DNA from: JAUASV01 sp047605685
GTDB lineage: Bacteria; Actinomycetota; Actinomycetes; Actinomycetales; Microbacteriaceae
Direction of reading: 5' to 3'
Length of the DNA stretch: 46,945 nt
NCBI GenBank assembly: GCA_047605685.1
Contig: JASGFF010000012.1
Span: 1 to 46,945, forward strand
Under the pieces are notes generated by a model. The model worked only from the letters and a program-made list of their open reading frames with translations, was not told where the DNA came from and did not search any database. The translations under genes were made by a program, and so were the position numbers. Numbering within the stretch: the first letter of the stretch is position 1; every line of letters starts with the position of its first letter. Shown piece after piece: positions 23,428 through 31,481 of this stretch.

Positions 23428-24564
23428 TCACGGACCAAGCCATCTACCAAGTTTGTCTTCCCCGACGTGACTACGGTTGCTCGAAGGCAGCTCGGGCCTG
23501 AAGTGGCTGGGCGTATTAAACTCATCGAGAAACTCCTGCCGCGTCAACTTGCGTTGAGCAGCCGACGCCTGCAATTTTCGAAATTCGTATCCGGGACGAT
23601 GCCCCATATCCCACGACTCGTCGGGATTTATCACTTTTTCCGTCACAGGATCACTCACAACGCCGCTCTCATCCTTCGCTCGCTCCCAAACTTCACGTTT
23701 TGTGGTCGCCCTGGGTTTCGGGCGCGAATAGAGCTTCTTCTCCTCCTTCGACAGGGTACGAATCTTGTTCGGGCTCGCGGCTGTTCGGACAGTGCGCGAC
23801 GAGCCGGCGATCTTTTCGACGACGGTCACGCCTTTGCTCGCGCCCTTCGTGCCTTTCGCGGCGGCGATCGCGAGCTTGGCGCCCTTGCCCGCGGTGCCGA
23901 GGAGTTTGCCGCCGGGGATGAGGAGCAGGACGACGTCGAGGACGAACTCGCCGGTGCCGATGTCGCCCTCGGCGTAGGCCATGAGCGCATCGGCGAGCAA
24001 CAGGGCACTACCGGCGATGATGACCGCAAGCGCGACCCCACCGGTGAGCACGACCGCCGCCACCACCACGACCACCGTCACGATCGCGACGACGACCCCC
24101 CACGCCTCGGAGTGATACACCGACTCCCACCACGAATCAACACGAACACCCGCCTGCTTCGCAGCCTCAATCCTCGCCACCACCGTGCGCGCGTCGTCCT
24201 CGTAATCAGACTTCGCCTCCTGCACCAGACGCGTGGCCACATCGAGCCGGTCCTGGGCGTCACGGGCATCCCCCCGGGCATCGGACACACTCGCCGCCGC
24301 AGAACTCGCGGCATTACGCGCCTGCCGCAGCTGCCACTCGGTGGGCACCGTCACCCCGTCCGGCGGTGAGGTACCCGAGTCGTGATACCTCTCGTACACC
24401 CGCTCCAGAGCCGCATAGACGCCGTCGACACTGCCCTGCACCGACAACGCCCTCGCGATCGCATCCTGCGCCGCATCCAGATCCGCCCGCGCGATCTTCG
24501 CCTTACCGAGATTGGCATCCGCCTTCGACTGCGCATCCTCAAGCCGGACCGCCCACCAGACCAT
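23428..24564 (-). CDS. polymorphic toxin, C-terminal part with GH-E (HNH/EndoVII) nuclease domain
   Basis: The 378-residue frame has a helical coiled-coil region (about 1-130). Two hydrophobic stretches follow (about 145-175 and 205-225, GVVVAIVTVVVVVAAVVLTG), then a C-terminal nuclease domain. That domain reads VINPDESWDMGHRPGYEFRK, then EFLDEFNTPSHFRPELPSSN and RSHVGEDKLGRW, the conserved G-H ... E pattern of GH-E nucleases. An in-frame TAG (24601-24603) separates it from a WXG-type N-terminal segment (24604-24831), so the full toxin is probably interrupted. Internal restart at the ATG 24562-24564 would give this shorter product without the export domain. It heads an operon with the SuFu and SUKH immunity genes. 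Confidence 0.75.
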   Translation of the reverse strand: MVWWAVRLEDAQSKADANLGKAKIARADLDAAQDAIARALSVQGSVDGVYAALERVYERYHDSGTSPPDGVTVPTEWQLRQARNAASSAAASVSDARGDARDAQDRLDVATRLVQEAKSDYEDDARTVVARIEAAKQAGVRVDSWWESVYHSEAWGVVVAIVTVVVVVAAVVLTGGVALAVIIAGSALLLADALMAYAEGDIGTGEFVLDVVLLLIPGGKLLGTAGKGAKLAIAAAKGTKGASKGVTVVEKIAGSSRTVRTAASPNKIRTLSKEEKKLYSRPKPRATTKREVWERAKDESGVVSDPVTEKVINPDESWDMGHRPGYEFRKLQASAAQRKLTRQEFLDEFNTPSHFRPELPSSNRSHVGEDKLGRWLGP

Positions 24565-24600
24565 CGCACCCTGCGCCCCGGCGTAACTATCAGCACACCG

Positions 24601-24831
24601 CTACGCATCCCCCGGCAGAGTACCGAGCTTGGCCCGAAAAGCATCACCCGCCTCACCCAACCAGACACCCGAACCACTCGACGACTCAACCGCCCCAACG
24701 ATCCTCGACACCTCACCAGCCGTCACACCGATGCTGCCGTACGCCCGACCCAACGCCCGAACACCCCACGCCTCCCCCGGCGTCGGATCACCACCGAGAC
24801 CAACAACATGCCACCCCGTCGGCCTGCTCAT
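24601..24831 (-). pseudogene. N-terminal WXG100-like (type VII secretion) segment of the polymorphic toxin, ended by an in-frame TAG
   Basis: The 76-residue frame from ATG 24831 reads MSRPTGWHVVGLGGDPTPGE and contains SGVWLGEAGDAFRAKLGTLP, a W-x-G-type turn between helices seen in toxins exported by type VII secretion. It ends at TAG 24601-24603. The same frame then continues without another stop into the nuclease part (RCADSYAGAQGAMVWWAVRL), so the two pieces are one gene split by a nonsense codon. A GGGGG run precedes the ATG. A GTG at 24861 is a longer, less likely start. Confidence 0.65.
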
Positions 24832-25121
24832 CACACACCCCCACCGCGGGACCAACGTCACACCATCGGCAGCCGTGACAGAACCGAACCCGGCCGGCCA
24901 ACCGGGAATCTAACATGGCCTCAAGTGCCGGACAAGCATCGCAACAATAAGGAAGAAACCTTGATTTATGCCTTCGCGTCGCTCACACCGAAGCCGGACC
25001 ACACACGGCGCTCGACAACGAACAACAAACCGCCGGAACCGACAGTCCACCCGAATTCCGCGCCCACCCCGCTCACCGGAACCGCAGAAAGGAGTGGCGG
25101 TCGCAGTGCGCCCTGTAAGAG

Positions 25122-25193
25122 TGCCCCCAGGAGGATTCGAACCTCCGCCCCTGCCTCCGGAGGGCAGTGCTCTATCCCCTGAGCTATGGGGGC
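25122..25193 (-). tRNA. tRNA-Arg (anticodon CCG)
   Basis: Read on the minus strand: 7-bp acceptor stem GCCCCCA/TGGGGGC, D arm GCTC..GAGC, anticodon arm CTGCC/GGCAG with loop CTCCGGA (anticodon CCG), 4-nt variable region, and T arm GGAGG/CCTCC with loop TTCGAAT. Length is 72 nt with discriminator A; CCA is not encoded. Its 3' end faces the toxin island. Confidence 0.95.
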
Positions 25194-25243
25194 CCCGGGC
25201 CATCGGCCCAGCGTCTAGCAGCCTAGCAGCCGCCCGGCGGCGA

Positions 25244-25417
25244 CTACGGCGCGATGCGCTTGAACAGGTGCACCGGCAGGGCGACCCCCAGGCAGGTGAC
25301 CAGGATGCCGGCGAAGAACACCGCCGCCTGGCCGGAGCCGACGGCGAAGGCCTCCCCCATCAGGAAGAAGCCGAGCAGGAACAGCACGAGGGAGACCAGG
25401 AAGCCCAGCACGTTCAT
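25244..25417 (-). CDS. 57-residue two-helix membrane protein, function unknown
   Basis: A clean small ORF with ATG at 25415-25417. It encodes MNVLGFLVSLVLFLLGFFLM, a short polar turn, a second hydrophobic helix (AAVFFAGILVTCLGVALPV) and a basic end HLFKRIAP. Codon use matches the host (G/C at third positions), which supports real coding. Small proteins of this type are common in Microbacteriaceae, but no function is known to me. Confidence 0.7.
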   Translation of the reverse strand: MNVLGFLVSLVLFLLGFFLMGEAFAVGSGQAAVFFAGILVTCLGVALPVHLFKRIAP

Positions 25418-25509
25418 GGGGCCATCCTATCGACGGCCCGGATCGGCAGGGCCCGCACGATCGGGCCCGCACGGCCGAGGGCGAGCCCGCGCCCCCACGG
25501 CACAAAGCC

Positions 25510-25530
25510 AGGTAAGGCATGCCTATACTG
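25510..25530 (+). promoter_or_regulatory. putative DtxR/IdeR iron box overlapping a -10 element
   Basis: The segment AGGTAAGGCATGCCTATACT resembles actinobacterial iron-box sequences (AGGTAAGGC half-site; perfect 10-bp palindrome AGGCATGCCT at 25515-25524). It overlaps a good -10 hexamer TATACT (25524-25529). The GTG of the next gene (25536) is seven bases after the hexamer, as expected for a leaderless mRNA. Repression by an iron-loaded DtxR-type regulator is inferred. Confidence 0.55.
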
Positions 25531-25535
25531 TGATC

Positions 25536-25880
25536 GTGCCCGATCTCGAACCGACTCTCGACGGCTGGAACCCCGCAGCCGACGATCGCCTGCTGCTCGC
25601 CGGCGACGAGCGGTCGCTGCCGTGCATCCGCACGATGCTCTCGATGGTGCACCCCAAGCAGCGCGGCCAGGTCTTCATCGAGGTGCAGTCCGAGGATCAG
25701 ATCGTGCCGTTGAACGCCCCCGGCCGCTTCGGGGTCACCTGGCTGCTGCGCGACCGCGGCCAGCGCCTGGAGCGCAGCGTCGACGCCTGGCTCGGCGAGA
25801 TGCTGCCGGAGAGCTGGGACCAGGAGCACACCGTCTACGCCTGGATCCTCGGCGACACCCGGGTGCTCAGCTCGCACTGA
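25536..25880 (+). CDS. SIP (siderophore-interacting protein) domain protein, stand-alone
   Basis: The 114-residue protein matches the C-terminal half of siderophore-interacting flavoreductases: LLLAGDERSLPCIRTMLSMV, QVFIEVQSEDQIV, then VTWLLRD and YAWILGDTRVL. The FAD-binding N-terminal domain is absent, so it is not a complete reductase by itself. The start is GTG 25536 with no ribosome binding site; the -10 element seven bases upstream suggests a leaderless transcript. The preceding iron-box-like palindrome fits a role in iron handling. Confidence 0.75.
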   Translation: MPDLEPTLDGWNPAADDRLLLAGDERSLPCIRTMLSMVHPKQRGQVFIEVQSEDQIVPLNAPGRFGVTWLLRDRGQRLERSVDAWLGEMLPESWDQEHTVYAWILGDTRVLSSH

Positions 25881-25953
25881 CCCCGCCGGCTCGCGCCACG
25901 CGGCCCGTTCGGGGGGCTGCTGCCCCTCACGGCACCGACCTAAGCTGAGGGAC

Positions 25954-27195
25954 ATGTCCGACGTCGTCCGCTCGATCGCGATGGTGTCGATGCACACCTC
26001 GCCCGCGGCGCCGGCGGGCTCGGGGGATGCCGGCGGCATGAACGTCGCGGTGCTGGAGACCGCCCTGGCGATGGCGGCCCGGGGCGTCGAGGTCGACCTG
26101 ATCACCCGCGCGACCGGCACACCCGGCAGCCGGCTGCTCGCGCCCGGGGTCACGCTGCACGAGCTCGCCGCCGGCCCCGCCGGGCCGATGCGCAAGGACG
26201 AGCTCATGACGGTCACCGACGAGTTCGGTGAGGGCATCGCCGCGCTCGCCGACCGGATCCGCCCGCGCTACGACGCCATCCACGCGCACTACTGGCTGAG
26301 CGGGATCGCCGCCCTCCCGGTCACGCTCGAGCTCGGCATCCCGCTCGTGCAGAGCTTCCACACGCTCGCGGCGATGAAGAACGCCGCGCTGGCCCCCGGC
26401 GACCGGCCCGAGCCCGAGCAGCGGCTGCGCGTCGAGTCGTACCTGGCGAGCCAGGCGGATGCCGTGATCGCCGGCTCGAGCGCGGAGGTCGCCGCGCTCA
26501 TCGACCGGGCGCGGACCCCCGCCGACCGGGTGTGGGTGATCCCGCCCGGCGTCGACACCGGGCTGTTCAACCCCGCGCGGCGGCAGCACGCGGCATCCGT
26601 GCGCCGGCTGCTCGGTCTCGACGGCGGCCGCCCGCTCGTCGTCATGGCCGGCCGGGTGCAGCCGCTCAAGGGACAGGACCTGGCCGTGCGGGCCATCGCG
26701 GCGATGCCCGAGCCCCGCCCGGCCCTCGTCGTCGTCGGCGAGGCGCCGGCCGGCGACGAGGACTACGCGGCCGGGCTCGGCCGGCTCGCGGCATCCCTCG
26801 GCGTCGCCGCCGACGTGCACTTCGTCGGCCGCGCCGATCGTGAGAGCCTCGCTAACCTGCTCGCCGCCGCAGCCGTGACCCTGGTGCCCTCGCGCTCGGA
26901 GACGTTCGGGCTCATCGCCCTCGAGTCGGCCGCGAGCGGCACGCCGGTGATCGGCGCCCGCTCCACCGGGCTCGTCGAGTCGGTCGCCGACGGGCGCTCC
27001 GGGCTGCTGCTCGACTCGCGCGATCCGGCGGACTGGGCGGCGGCGATCGCCGGGCTCGTCGGCAACCCGCAGCGGGCGATCGAGCTGTCCCGCTCCGCGC
27101 GCGAGCACGCCGAGCGGTTCACCTGGGCCACGACGGCGACGAGCCTGATCGGGCTGTACGCCTCGCTCGCGGCGATCCGCGCCGGCCGGCGCTGA
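25954..27195 (+). CDS. mshA: GT4-family glycosyltransferase, MshA-like
   Basis: MshA joins GlcNAc from UDP-GlcNAc to inositol-3-phosphate, the first step of mycothiol synthesis. The 413-residue GT-B protein has IAMVSMHTSPAAPAGSGDAG at the N-terminus, HAHYWLSG, PPGVDTGLFNP, the GRVQPLKGQD loop and the donor-site motif SRSETFGLIALESAASGTPV. The SGDAGGMNV opening is characteristic of MshA, though other actinobacterial GT4 enzymes share it. Start ATG 25954 has GAGG five bases upstream. Confidence 0.72.
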   Translation: MSDVVRSIAMVSMHTSPAAPAGSGDAGGMNVAVLETALAMAARGVEVDLITRATGTPGSRLLAPGVTLHELAAGPAGPMRKDELMTVTDEFGEGIAALADRIRPRYDAIHAHYWLSGIAALPVTLELGIPLVQSFHTLAAMKNAALAPGDRPEPEQRLRVESYLASQADAVIAGSSAEVAALIDRARTPADRVWVIPPGVDTGLFNPARRQHAASVRRLLGLDGGRPLVVMAGRVQPLKGQDLAVRAIAAMPEPRPALVVVGEAPAGDEDYAAGLGRLAASLGVAADVHFVGRADRESLANLLAAAAVTLVPSRSETFGLIALESAASGTPVIGARSTGLVESVADGRSGLLLDSRDPADWAAAIAGLVGNPQRAIELSRSAREHAERFTWATTATSLIGLYASLAAIRAGRR

Positions 27196-27226
27196 GATCC
27201 GCAGAGCGCTCGGCGGCTCAGCCGGC
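27185..27226. terminator. possible hairpin between convergent mshA-like and arginase-like genes
   Basis: An imperfect inverted repeat (GCCGGC plus TGAG on the left, CTCAGCCGGC on the right, with a 2-nt bulge and a loop of about 20 nt) spans both stop codons of the convergent pair. There is no T tract. It is a weak terminator candidate. Confidence 0.35.
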
Positions 27227-28042
27227 GAGCGCCCCGACGAGGCGCAGCAGCACGGCGAGGTCGCCCGCCGCGGCATCCGGCTCGGCGGGCGCGAACATGC
27301 ACAGCCCGGCGCCGGAGAGCGGGAGCTCCGCCCGGAGTGCCCGGATCGCGGCGAGCAGCTCGGCGACGCCCAGGCCGAAGGGCACCGGGGCGTCGATGCC
27401 CTCGAGCTCGGCCGGGTCGAGCACGTCCACATCGATGTGCAGGTAGACGGAGGTAGCCCCGGTGGCCCGCACCGCCGCGACGAGGGCCCCGGCGAAGTCG
27501 GGCTCCTCCACGGGGACGAGCGCGATGCCCGCGCCGGCCCGGAGCTGCTCCTCGGCGGGGTCGAGCTCGCGCGCGCCGGCGAGCACGATGCGGCCAGGCG
27601 CGAGCGGCACGCGCGGCACCAGCGATGCCGGCCCCTCCCCGGCGAGGGTGCGCAGCACCATGCCGCAGAACGCCCCGGAGGGCGAGGACGCGGGTGTGTT
27701 CAGGTCGGGCTGGGCGTCGAACCAGACCACGGCGGTGTCCGGATGGCGCAGCAGCGCGTGCTCGACCGCGCCGAGCTCGACGCCGCAGTCCCCGCCGACG
27801 GTGAGCACGGCATCCGGCGACGGCTGCGCGGCGAGCGCCTCGACGACCCGGTCGCGCACGATCTGCACGCTGCCGAGGCGGTGCACGCCGCTGCCGCGCT
27901 CGTCGCCGGCCTCGAGCGGCACCTCGACGGTGCTCGTCGCGGCCGAGGGCAGGTCGCCGCGCAGCAGCTCGGCGCCGTCGACGAGCCGCATGGCGCGGGC
28001 CGAGCGCGAGCCCTGCCACTCGGGCACCACGAGGAAGCGCAT
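27218..28042 (-). CDS. arginase-fold (ureohydrolase family) protein with altered metal ligands
   Basis: The 274-residue protein follows the arginase/agmatinase fold: LTVGGDCGVELG (83-86 is GGDC), VVWFDAQPDLNTP (Asp109, Gln111, Asp113) and VYLHIDVDVLDP (Asp204, Asp206). In arginases the ligands are GGDH, DAHxD and DxD; here the first His is Cys and the middle His is Gln. Mn binding and ureohydrolase activity are therefore doubtful. It follows pspA by five bases, in one operon with the TPM-domain gene. The substrate is unknown. Confidence 0.8.
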   Translation of the reverse strand: MRFLVVPEWQGSRSARAMRLVDGAELLRGDLPSAATSTVEVPLEAGDERGSGVHRLGSVQIVRDRVVEALAAQPSPDAVLTVGGDCGVELGAVEHALLRHPDTAVVWFDAQPDLNTPASSPSGAFCGMVLRTLAGEGPASLVPRVPLAPGRIVLAGARELDPAEEQLRAGAGIALVPVEEPDFAGALVAAVRATGATSVYLHIDVDVLDPAELEGIDAPVPFGLGVAELLAAIRALRAELPLSGAGLCMFAPAEPDAAAGDLAVLLRLVGALAG

Positions 28043-28047
28043 CGGCG

Positions 28048-28791
28048 CTACTGCTCGAGCTGCTTCGGCGCCGCGGCTCCCGCCTCAAGCTTGAGCGCGG
28101 CGAGACGCGCCTCGATCTCGGTGCTCCTCTCCGAGCCCTCGAGCGCCTCGAACTGCGCGTCGAGGCTGGACGCGGCGAGCTCGTTCTGGCCGATCACCTT
28201 GGCCTCCTCGCGGCGGATCTTCTCCTCGAAGCGGCCGAGCTCGCTCGTCGGGTCGGTCAGGTCGATGCTCTTGATCGCGTCGTGCACCTGCTGCTGGGCG
28301 GCGGCGAGCTTGGCGCGCGCGACCAGCTCGCTGCGCTTGGACTTGAGCTCCTCGAGCTTGCCCTTCATCGCCTCGAGGCCGGCCTTGAGCTTGCCGACGA
28401 CCTCGTTCTGCGAGGCGATCGTCGGCTCCGCGTCGCGGGCCTCCTTCTCGAAGCCGAGCTGCTTGCCGATGGCGATCTTGGCGAGGTTGTCGAACTTGTC
28501 GGCGTCCGCCGCGTTGCCGGCGGCGCGCAGCTCGTCGGCCTTGGCGCTCGCGGCGAGCGCCTTGCGGCCCCAGTCCTGGGCGGCCTGCACGTCTTCCGCG
28601 TGGTCCTGCTCGAGCAGGCGCAGGTTGCCGATCGTCTGGGCGATCGCGCTCTCCGCGTCGGCGATCGAGTCGGTGTAGTCCCGCACCAGCTGGTCGAGCA
28701 TGATCTGCGGATCCTCGGCCTGGTCGAGCAGCGCGTTGATGTTCGCCTTCGCGAGCTGGGTGATGCGTCCGAGGATCGATTGCTTGGCCAT
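28048..28791 (-). CDS. pspA: PspA/IM30 (Vipp1) family membrane-stress protein
   Basis: PspA-family proteins form ESCRT-III-like assemblies that protect damaged membranes. The 247-residue product is nearly all alpha-helical coiled coil: MAKQSILGRITQLAKANINA, LLDQAEDPQIMLDQLVRDY and AIAQTIGNLRLLEQDHAE. The ATG at 28789-28791 was chosen because the longer frame upstream is antisense to the TPM gene. It lies 41 nt after the TPM gene, an association seen in many actinobacteria. Confidence 0.92.
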   Translation of the reverse strand: MAKQSILGRITQLAKANINALLDQAEDPQIMLDQLVRDYTDSIADAESAIAQTIGNLRLLEQDHAEDVQAAQDWGRKALAASAKADELRAAGNAADADKFDNLAKIAIGKQLGFEKEARDAEPTIASQNEVVGKLKAGLEAMKGKLEELKSKRSELVARAKLAAAQQQVHDAIKSIDLTDPTSELGRFEEKIRREEAKVIGQNELAASSLDAQFEALEGSERSTEIEARLAALKLEAGAAAPKQLEQ

Positions 28792-28832
28792 GGGGCCGCC
28801 TTCCTGTCGTTGTTGCCGTCGGTAGCTGAACT

Positions 28833-30842
28833 CTAGAAGCGCCCGCCGCTGCCGTGATGGCCGCCGCCGCCGAAACCGCCACCGCCGCCGTGATGGCCGC
28901 CGCCGAAACCGCCACCGAAGCCGGGCCCACCACCGAAGCCCGGCCCACCGCCGAAGCCGGGCCCGCCACCGAAGCCGCCCCGGCCGCCGCCGAGCAGGAT
29001 GCCGGCGAGGATGCCGCCCACGACGGCCCCGCTCACGGCGCCGCCGCCACCGCCGCCCCAGTCGCCGCCGCCCCAGTCGCCGCCGTCCAGGTCCCGCTGG
29101 GCGAGGCTCATCGCCTCCCCGGCGAGCGAGAGCGCCCGCTCCGCCTCGGCGAGCGCCGCGACCGGGTCGGCGGCGCGCGCGGCGAGGGCCGCGTCGAGGT
29201 GCGTCCGAGCGCTCGCGAGCCGGGTGCGCGCCTCGGGGCCCACCGAGCCGCGCCGGCTGCGGATGTAGTCGTCGACGGCCTGGATCTGGTTCTGCGCGGC
29301 GGAGAGGGAGCGGTCGAGCTGCGCGCTCGCGCGGGCGACGCCCGCCGCCCGCTCGCGCCGGGCGTCGAGGGCCTGATCGAGGGCGGCGCCCTGCCGCTGC
29401 AGCACGGCGAGGCTCGCGACCGGGTCGCCGGCACCGGAGCCGGTGGCCGTCTCGACGGCGGCCCGGGTCTGGGCGACGACGGCCTCGAGCTCGGGGGCGG
29501 ATGCCGCGTCCGCCTCGGCGAGGTCCGTGCGGGTCTCGGCGAGCTCGGCCTCGAGGTCGGCGCTCGCCTTGGCGAGGGCGCGCTCGGCGTCGCCGATCGC
29601 GGTCAGCAGCGCGCCGGCCTGGTCCACGCTCGCCTGCGCGGTGCGGGCCGCGATGGCGGCCTCGCCGAGGCGGCCGGCAGTCGCGGCGGCCCGCCCCGCC
29701 GCGACCTGGGTCTCGGCGAGCTCGAGGAGCTTGTCGGCCTGCTCCGGGTTGCCCGCCACCGCCGCGGTCGCACCGGGCGCGTAGCGGCTCTGGAGCGTGG
29801 CGAGGCGACTCGTGGCATCCGTGAGGCCCGCGCGCACCGCGCCGGCGCTGCGCTCGGCGGTCTCGAGCACGGCAGGCGCGTTCTTCTCCAGCTCGCGCAG
29901 CCGCTCGAACGCCTCGGTCTGGGCGTCGAGCTCGGCCTCGGCCGCCTGGCACAGCTCGACGATGCGGGTCGTCCACTGCCGCTTCTGCTCGTCGGTGTCC
30001 GGCTCGGCGTCGTCGAGCCTCTGGCGCAGGCCGAATGCCTCGGCGAGCTTCGCCTTGGCCCCCTGCACCGCGGCCGCGAAGGGGGCGGCCGCGTCGTCGC
30101 CGAACTCGGCGACGGCGAAGCCGAGCTCCTGCTCGCTCGAGGCGACGGCGTCGTCGAGCCGGACGAGTGCGCTCGAGGCCCGGCGGTCGAGCTCGGCGAG
30201 GCTCGGCGGCGGCGGCCCGGCGGCGGCCCGGGCGGCGCGGCGGTTGCGGCGCACGACCACCACGATGACGATCACGACGGCCGCGACGATGAGCAGGAGC
30301 ACCACGAGCAGCACGATGCCGACGGCACCCGCGATGCTCGCGGCGCTCGTGCCGTCGGCGGCGGTGCCCCCGTCGCCCGTGTAGGCCTGCTCGAGACCCT
30401 CGGCGAAGGCGACGGCCGCTGCCGCCCAGGCGTCCTGCCGGAGCTCGGGCTTGACGTCGTCGTCGATCACCGACTCGATGCCGTCCTCGTCGAGCGGGAA
30501 GCCGTCGAGGATCGAGTACTGGTAGAGGCGGTCGTCGACGGCGACCGCGAGCAGGATCGAGTCGGAGTCGAGCTGCGACTCGTCGGCGGTCTCGTCCGCC
30601 CAGGACTCGTCGTCGTCGAAGCTCGAGACGTAGACGGCGAACAGCTGCAGATGGGTGGCGTCGTAGAGCCCGTCGATGGCCGAGCGCACCGTGCTCTCGT
30701 CGCCGGTGATCGCCCCGGCGTGGTCGACGACGTAGTCGCTGCCGATGCTGAACGGCGACTCGGCCGCGGCGGGGGCCGCGAGGCCGAGCGAGAGGGTGAC
30801 GGCCGCGGCGAGCGCGGCGAGGACGGAGGTCGGACGCAGCAC
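28833..30842 (-). CDS. TPM-domain (YgcG-type) membrane protein with coiled coil and Gly-rich tail
   Basis: The 669-residue protein has a signal peptide (LAALAAAVTLSLGLAAPAAA) and a TPM domain (about 32-150, SDYVVDHAGAITGDESTVRS). A membrane helix (about 165-195) is followed by a long Ala/Glu/Arg coiled-coil region (about 205-600). The tail is extremely Gly-rich with GGGPGFGG-type repeats and some His. TPM proteins are linked to membrane repair and to PspA. The tail repeats (about 28850-28990) are simple-sequence DNA and may vary in length. Confidence 0.85.
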   Translation of the reverse strand: MLRPTSVLAALAAAVTLSLGLAAPAAAESPFSIGSDYVVDHAGAITGDESTVRSAIDGLYDATHLQLFAVYVSSFDDDESWADETADESQLDSDSILLAVAVDDRLYQYSILDGFPLDEDGIESVIDDDVKPELRQDAWAAAAVAFAEGLEQAYTGDGGTAADGTSAASIAGAVGIVLLVVLLLIVAAVVIVIVVVVRRNRRAARAAAGPPPPSLAELDRRASSALVRLDDAVASSEQELGFAVAEFGDDAAAPFAAAVQGAKAKLAEAFGLRQRLDDAEPDTDEQKRQWTTRIVELCQAAEAELDAQTEAFERLRELEKNAPAVLETAERSAGAVRAGLTDATSRLATLQSRYAPGATAAVAGNPEQADKLLELAETQVAAGRAAATAGRLGEAAIAARTAQASVDQAGALLTAIGDAERALAKASADLEAELAETRTDLAEADAASAPELEAVVAQTRAAVETATGSGAGDPVASLAVLQRQGAALDQALDARRERAAGVARASAQLDRSLSAAQNQIQAVDDYIRSRRGSVGPEARTRLASARTHLDAALAARAADPVAALAEAERALSLAGEAMSLAQRDLDGGDWGGGDWGGGGGGAVSGAVVGGILAGILLGGGRGGFGGGPGFGGGPGFGGGPGFGGGFGGGHHGGGGGFGGGGHHGSGGRF

Positions 30843-30899
30843 GCTGACGACTCTAGCTTTCGGCGCCGCTGCGCATCCCGTGCATCCCGTGCATCCGGC

Positions 30900-31472
30900 T
30901 CAGAGCCGCTTCTCCATGAGCACGGTGCCGAGCCAGCGGCCGTACTTGTAGCCGACCTTGCCCATGGCGCCGGTGCGCCGGAAGCCGAACTGCTCGTGCA
31001 GATGGATGGAGGCCTCGGCGTTGCGGTCGGCGATGACGGCGACGACACGCCGGACGCCCGCCGCCTTGCACTGCTCGAGCAGCGCGCCGAGCAGCACCCG
31101 GCCGAGGCCCTTGCCGGAGGCCGCCGGGCCGAGGTAGATGGAGTCCTCGACGATGCGCCGGCCGCCGCGCGCGCTCCATGGCAGCACCTGGGCGTAGCCG
31201 ATGAGCTGCCCGCTCGGCGCCTCCGCGACGATGAACGGCAGCCGCAGCTCGGCGCTGAGCCGGAACTTGCGGCGCACGCCGGCGAGGCTGCTGGCGCCCT
31301 CGTCGAACGTGATCGCCGAGTTGGTCACGTAGTGGTTGTAGATCTCCCGCACCGCGGGCATGTCGGCGAGCTGGGCCGGCCGCAGCTCGTAGGAGAACGG
31401 CGCCTCGGGCTCGGGCGGCTTGCGGAGGTGGGGCGGCAGCCGTCGGCGCGGCGCGTATTCCTCCTCGAGCAT
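30900..31472 (-). CDS. GNAT-family N-acetyltransferase (phosphinothricin acetyltransferase-like)
   Basis: The 190-residue protein has a GNAT domain from about residue 28: ELRPAQLADMPAVREIYNHY, FIVAEAPSGQLIGYAQVLPW, the acetyl-CoA loop GKGLGRVLLGALLEQCKAAG, then HLHEQFGFRRTGAMGKVGYK and the C-terminal GRWLGTVLMEKRL. The order resembles the PAT/YncA group, which acetylates glufosinate-like or methionine-derivative substrates; the true substrate is unknown. It starts nine bases after ung, in the same operon. Confidence 0.85.
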   Translation of the reverse strand: MLEEEYAPRRRLPPHLRKPPEPEAPFSYELRPAQLADMPAVREIYNHYVTNSAITFDEGASSLAGVRRKFRLSAELRLPFIVAEAPSGQLIGYAQVLPWSARGGRRIVEDSIYLGPAASGKGLGRVLLGALLEQCKAAGVRRVVAVIADRNAEASIHLHEQFGFRRTGAMGKVGYKYGRWLGTVLMEKRL

Positions 31473-31481
31473 GGCGCGAGA

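Noticed and set aside
28850..29000. Regular GGN-rich repeats considered as a CRISPR-like or satellite array
   Set aside because: They encode the Gly-rich tail of the TPM protein in frame, and the units are short and imperfect without spacers. No CRISPR array is seen in the window.
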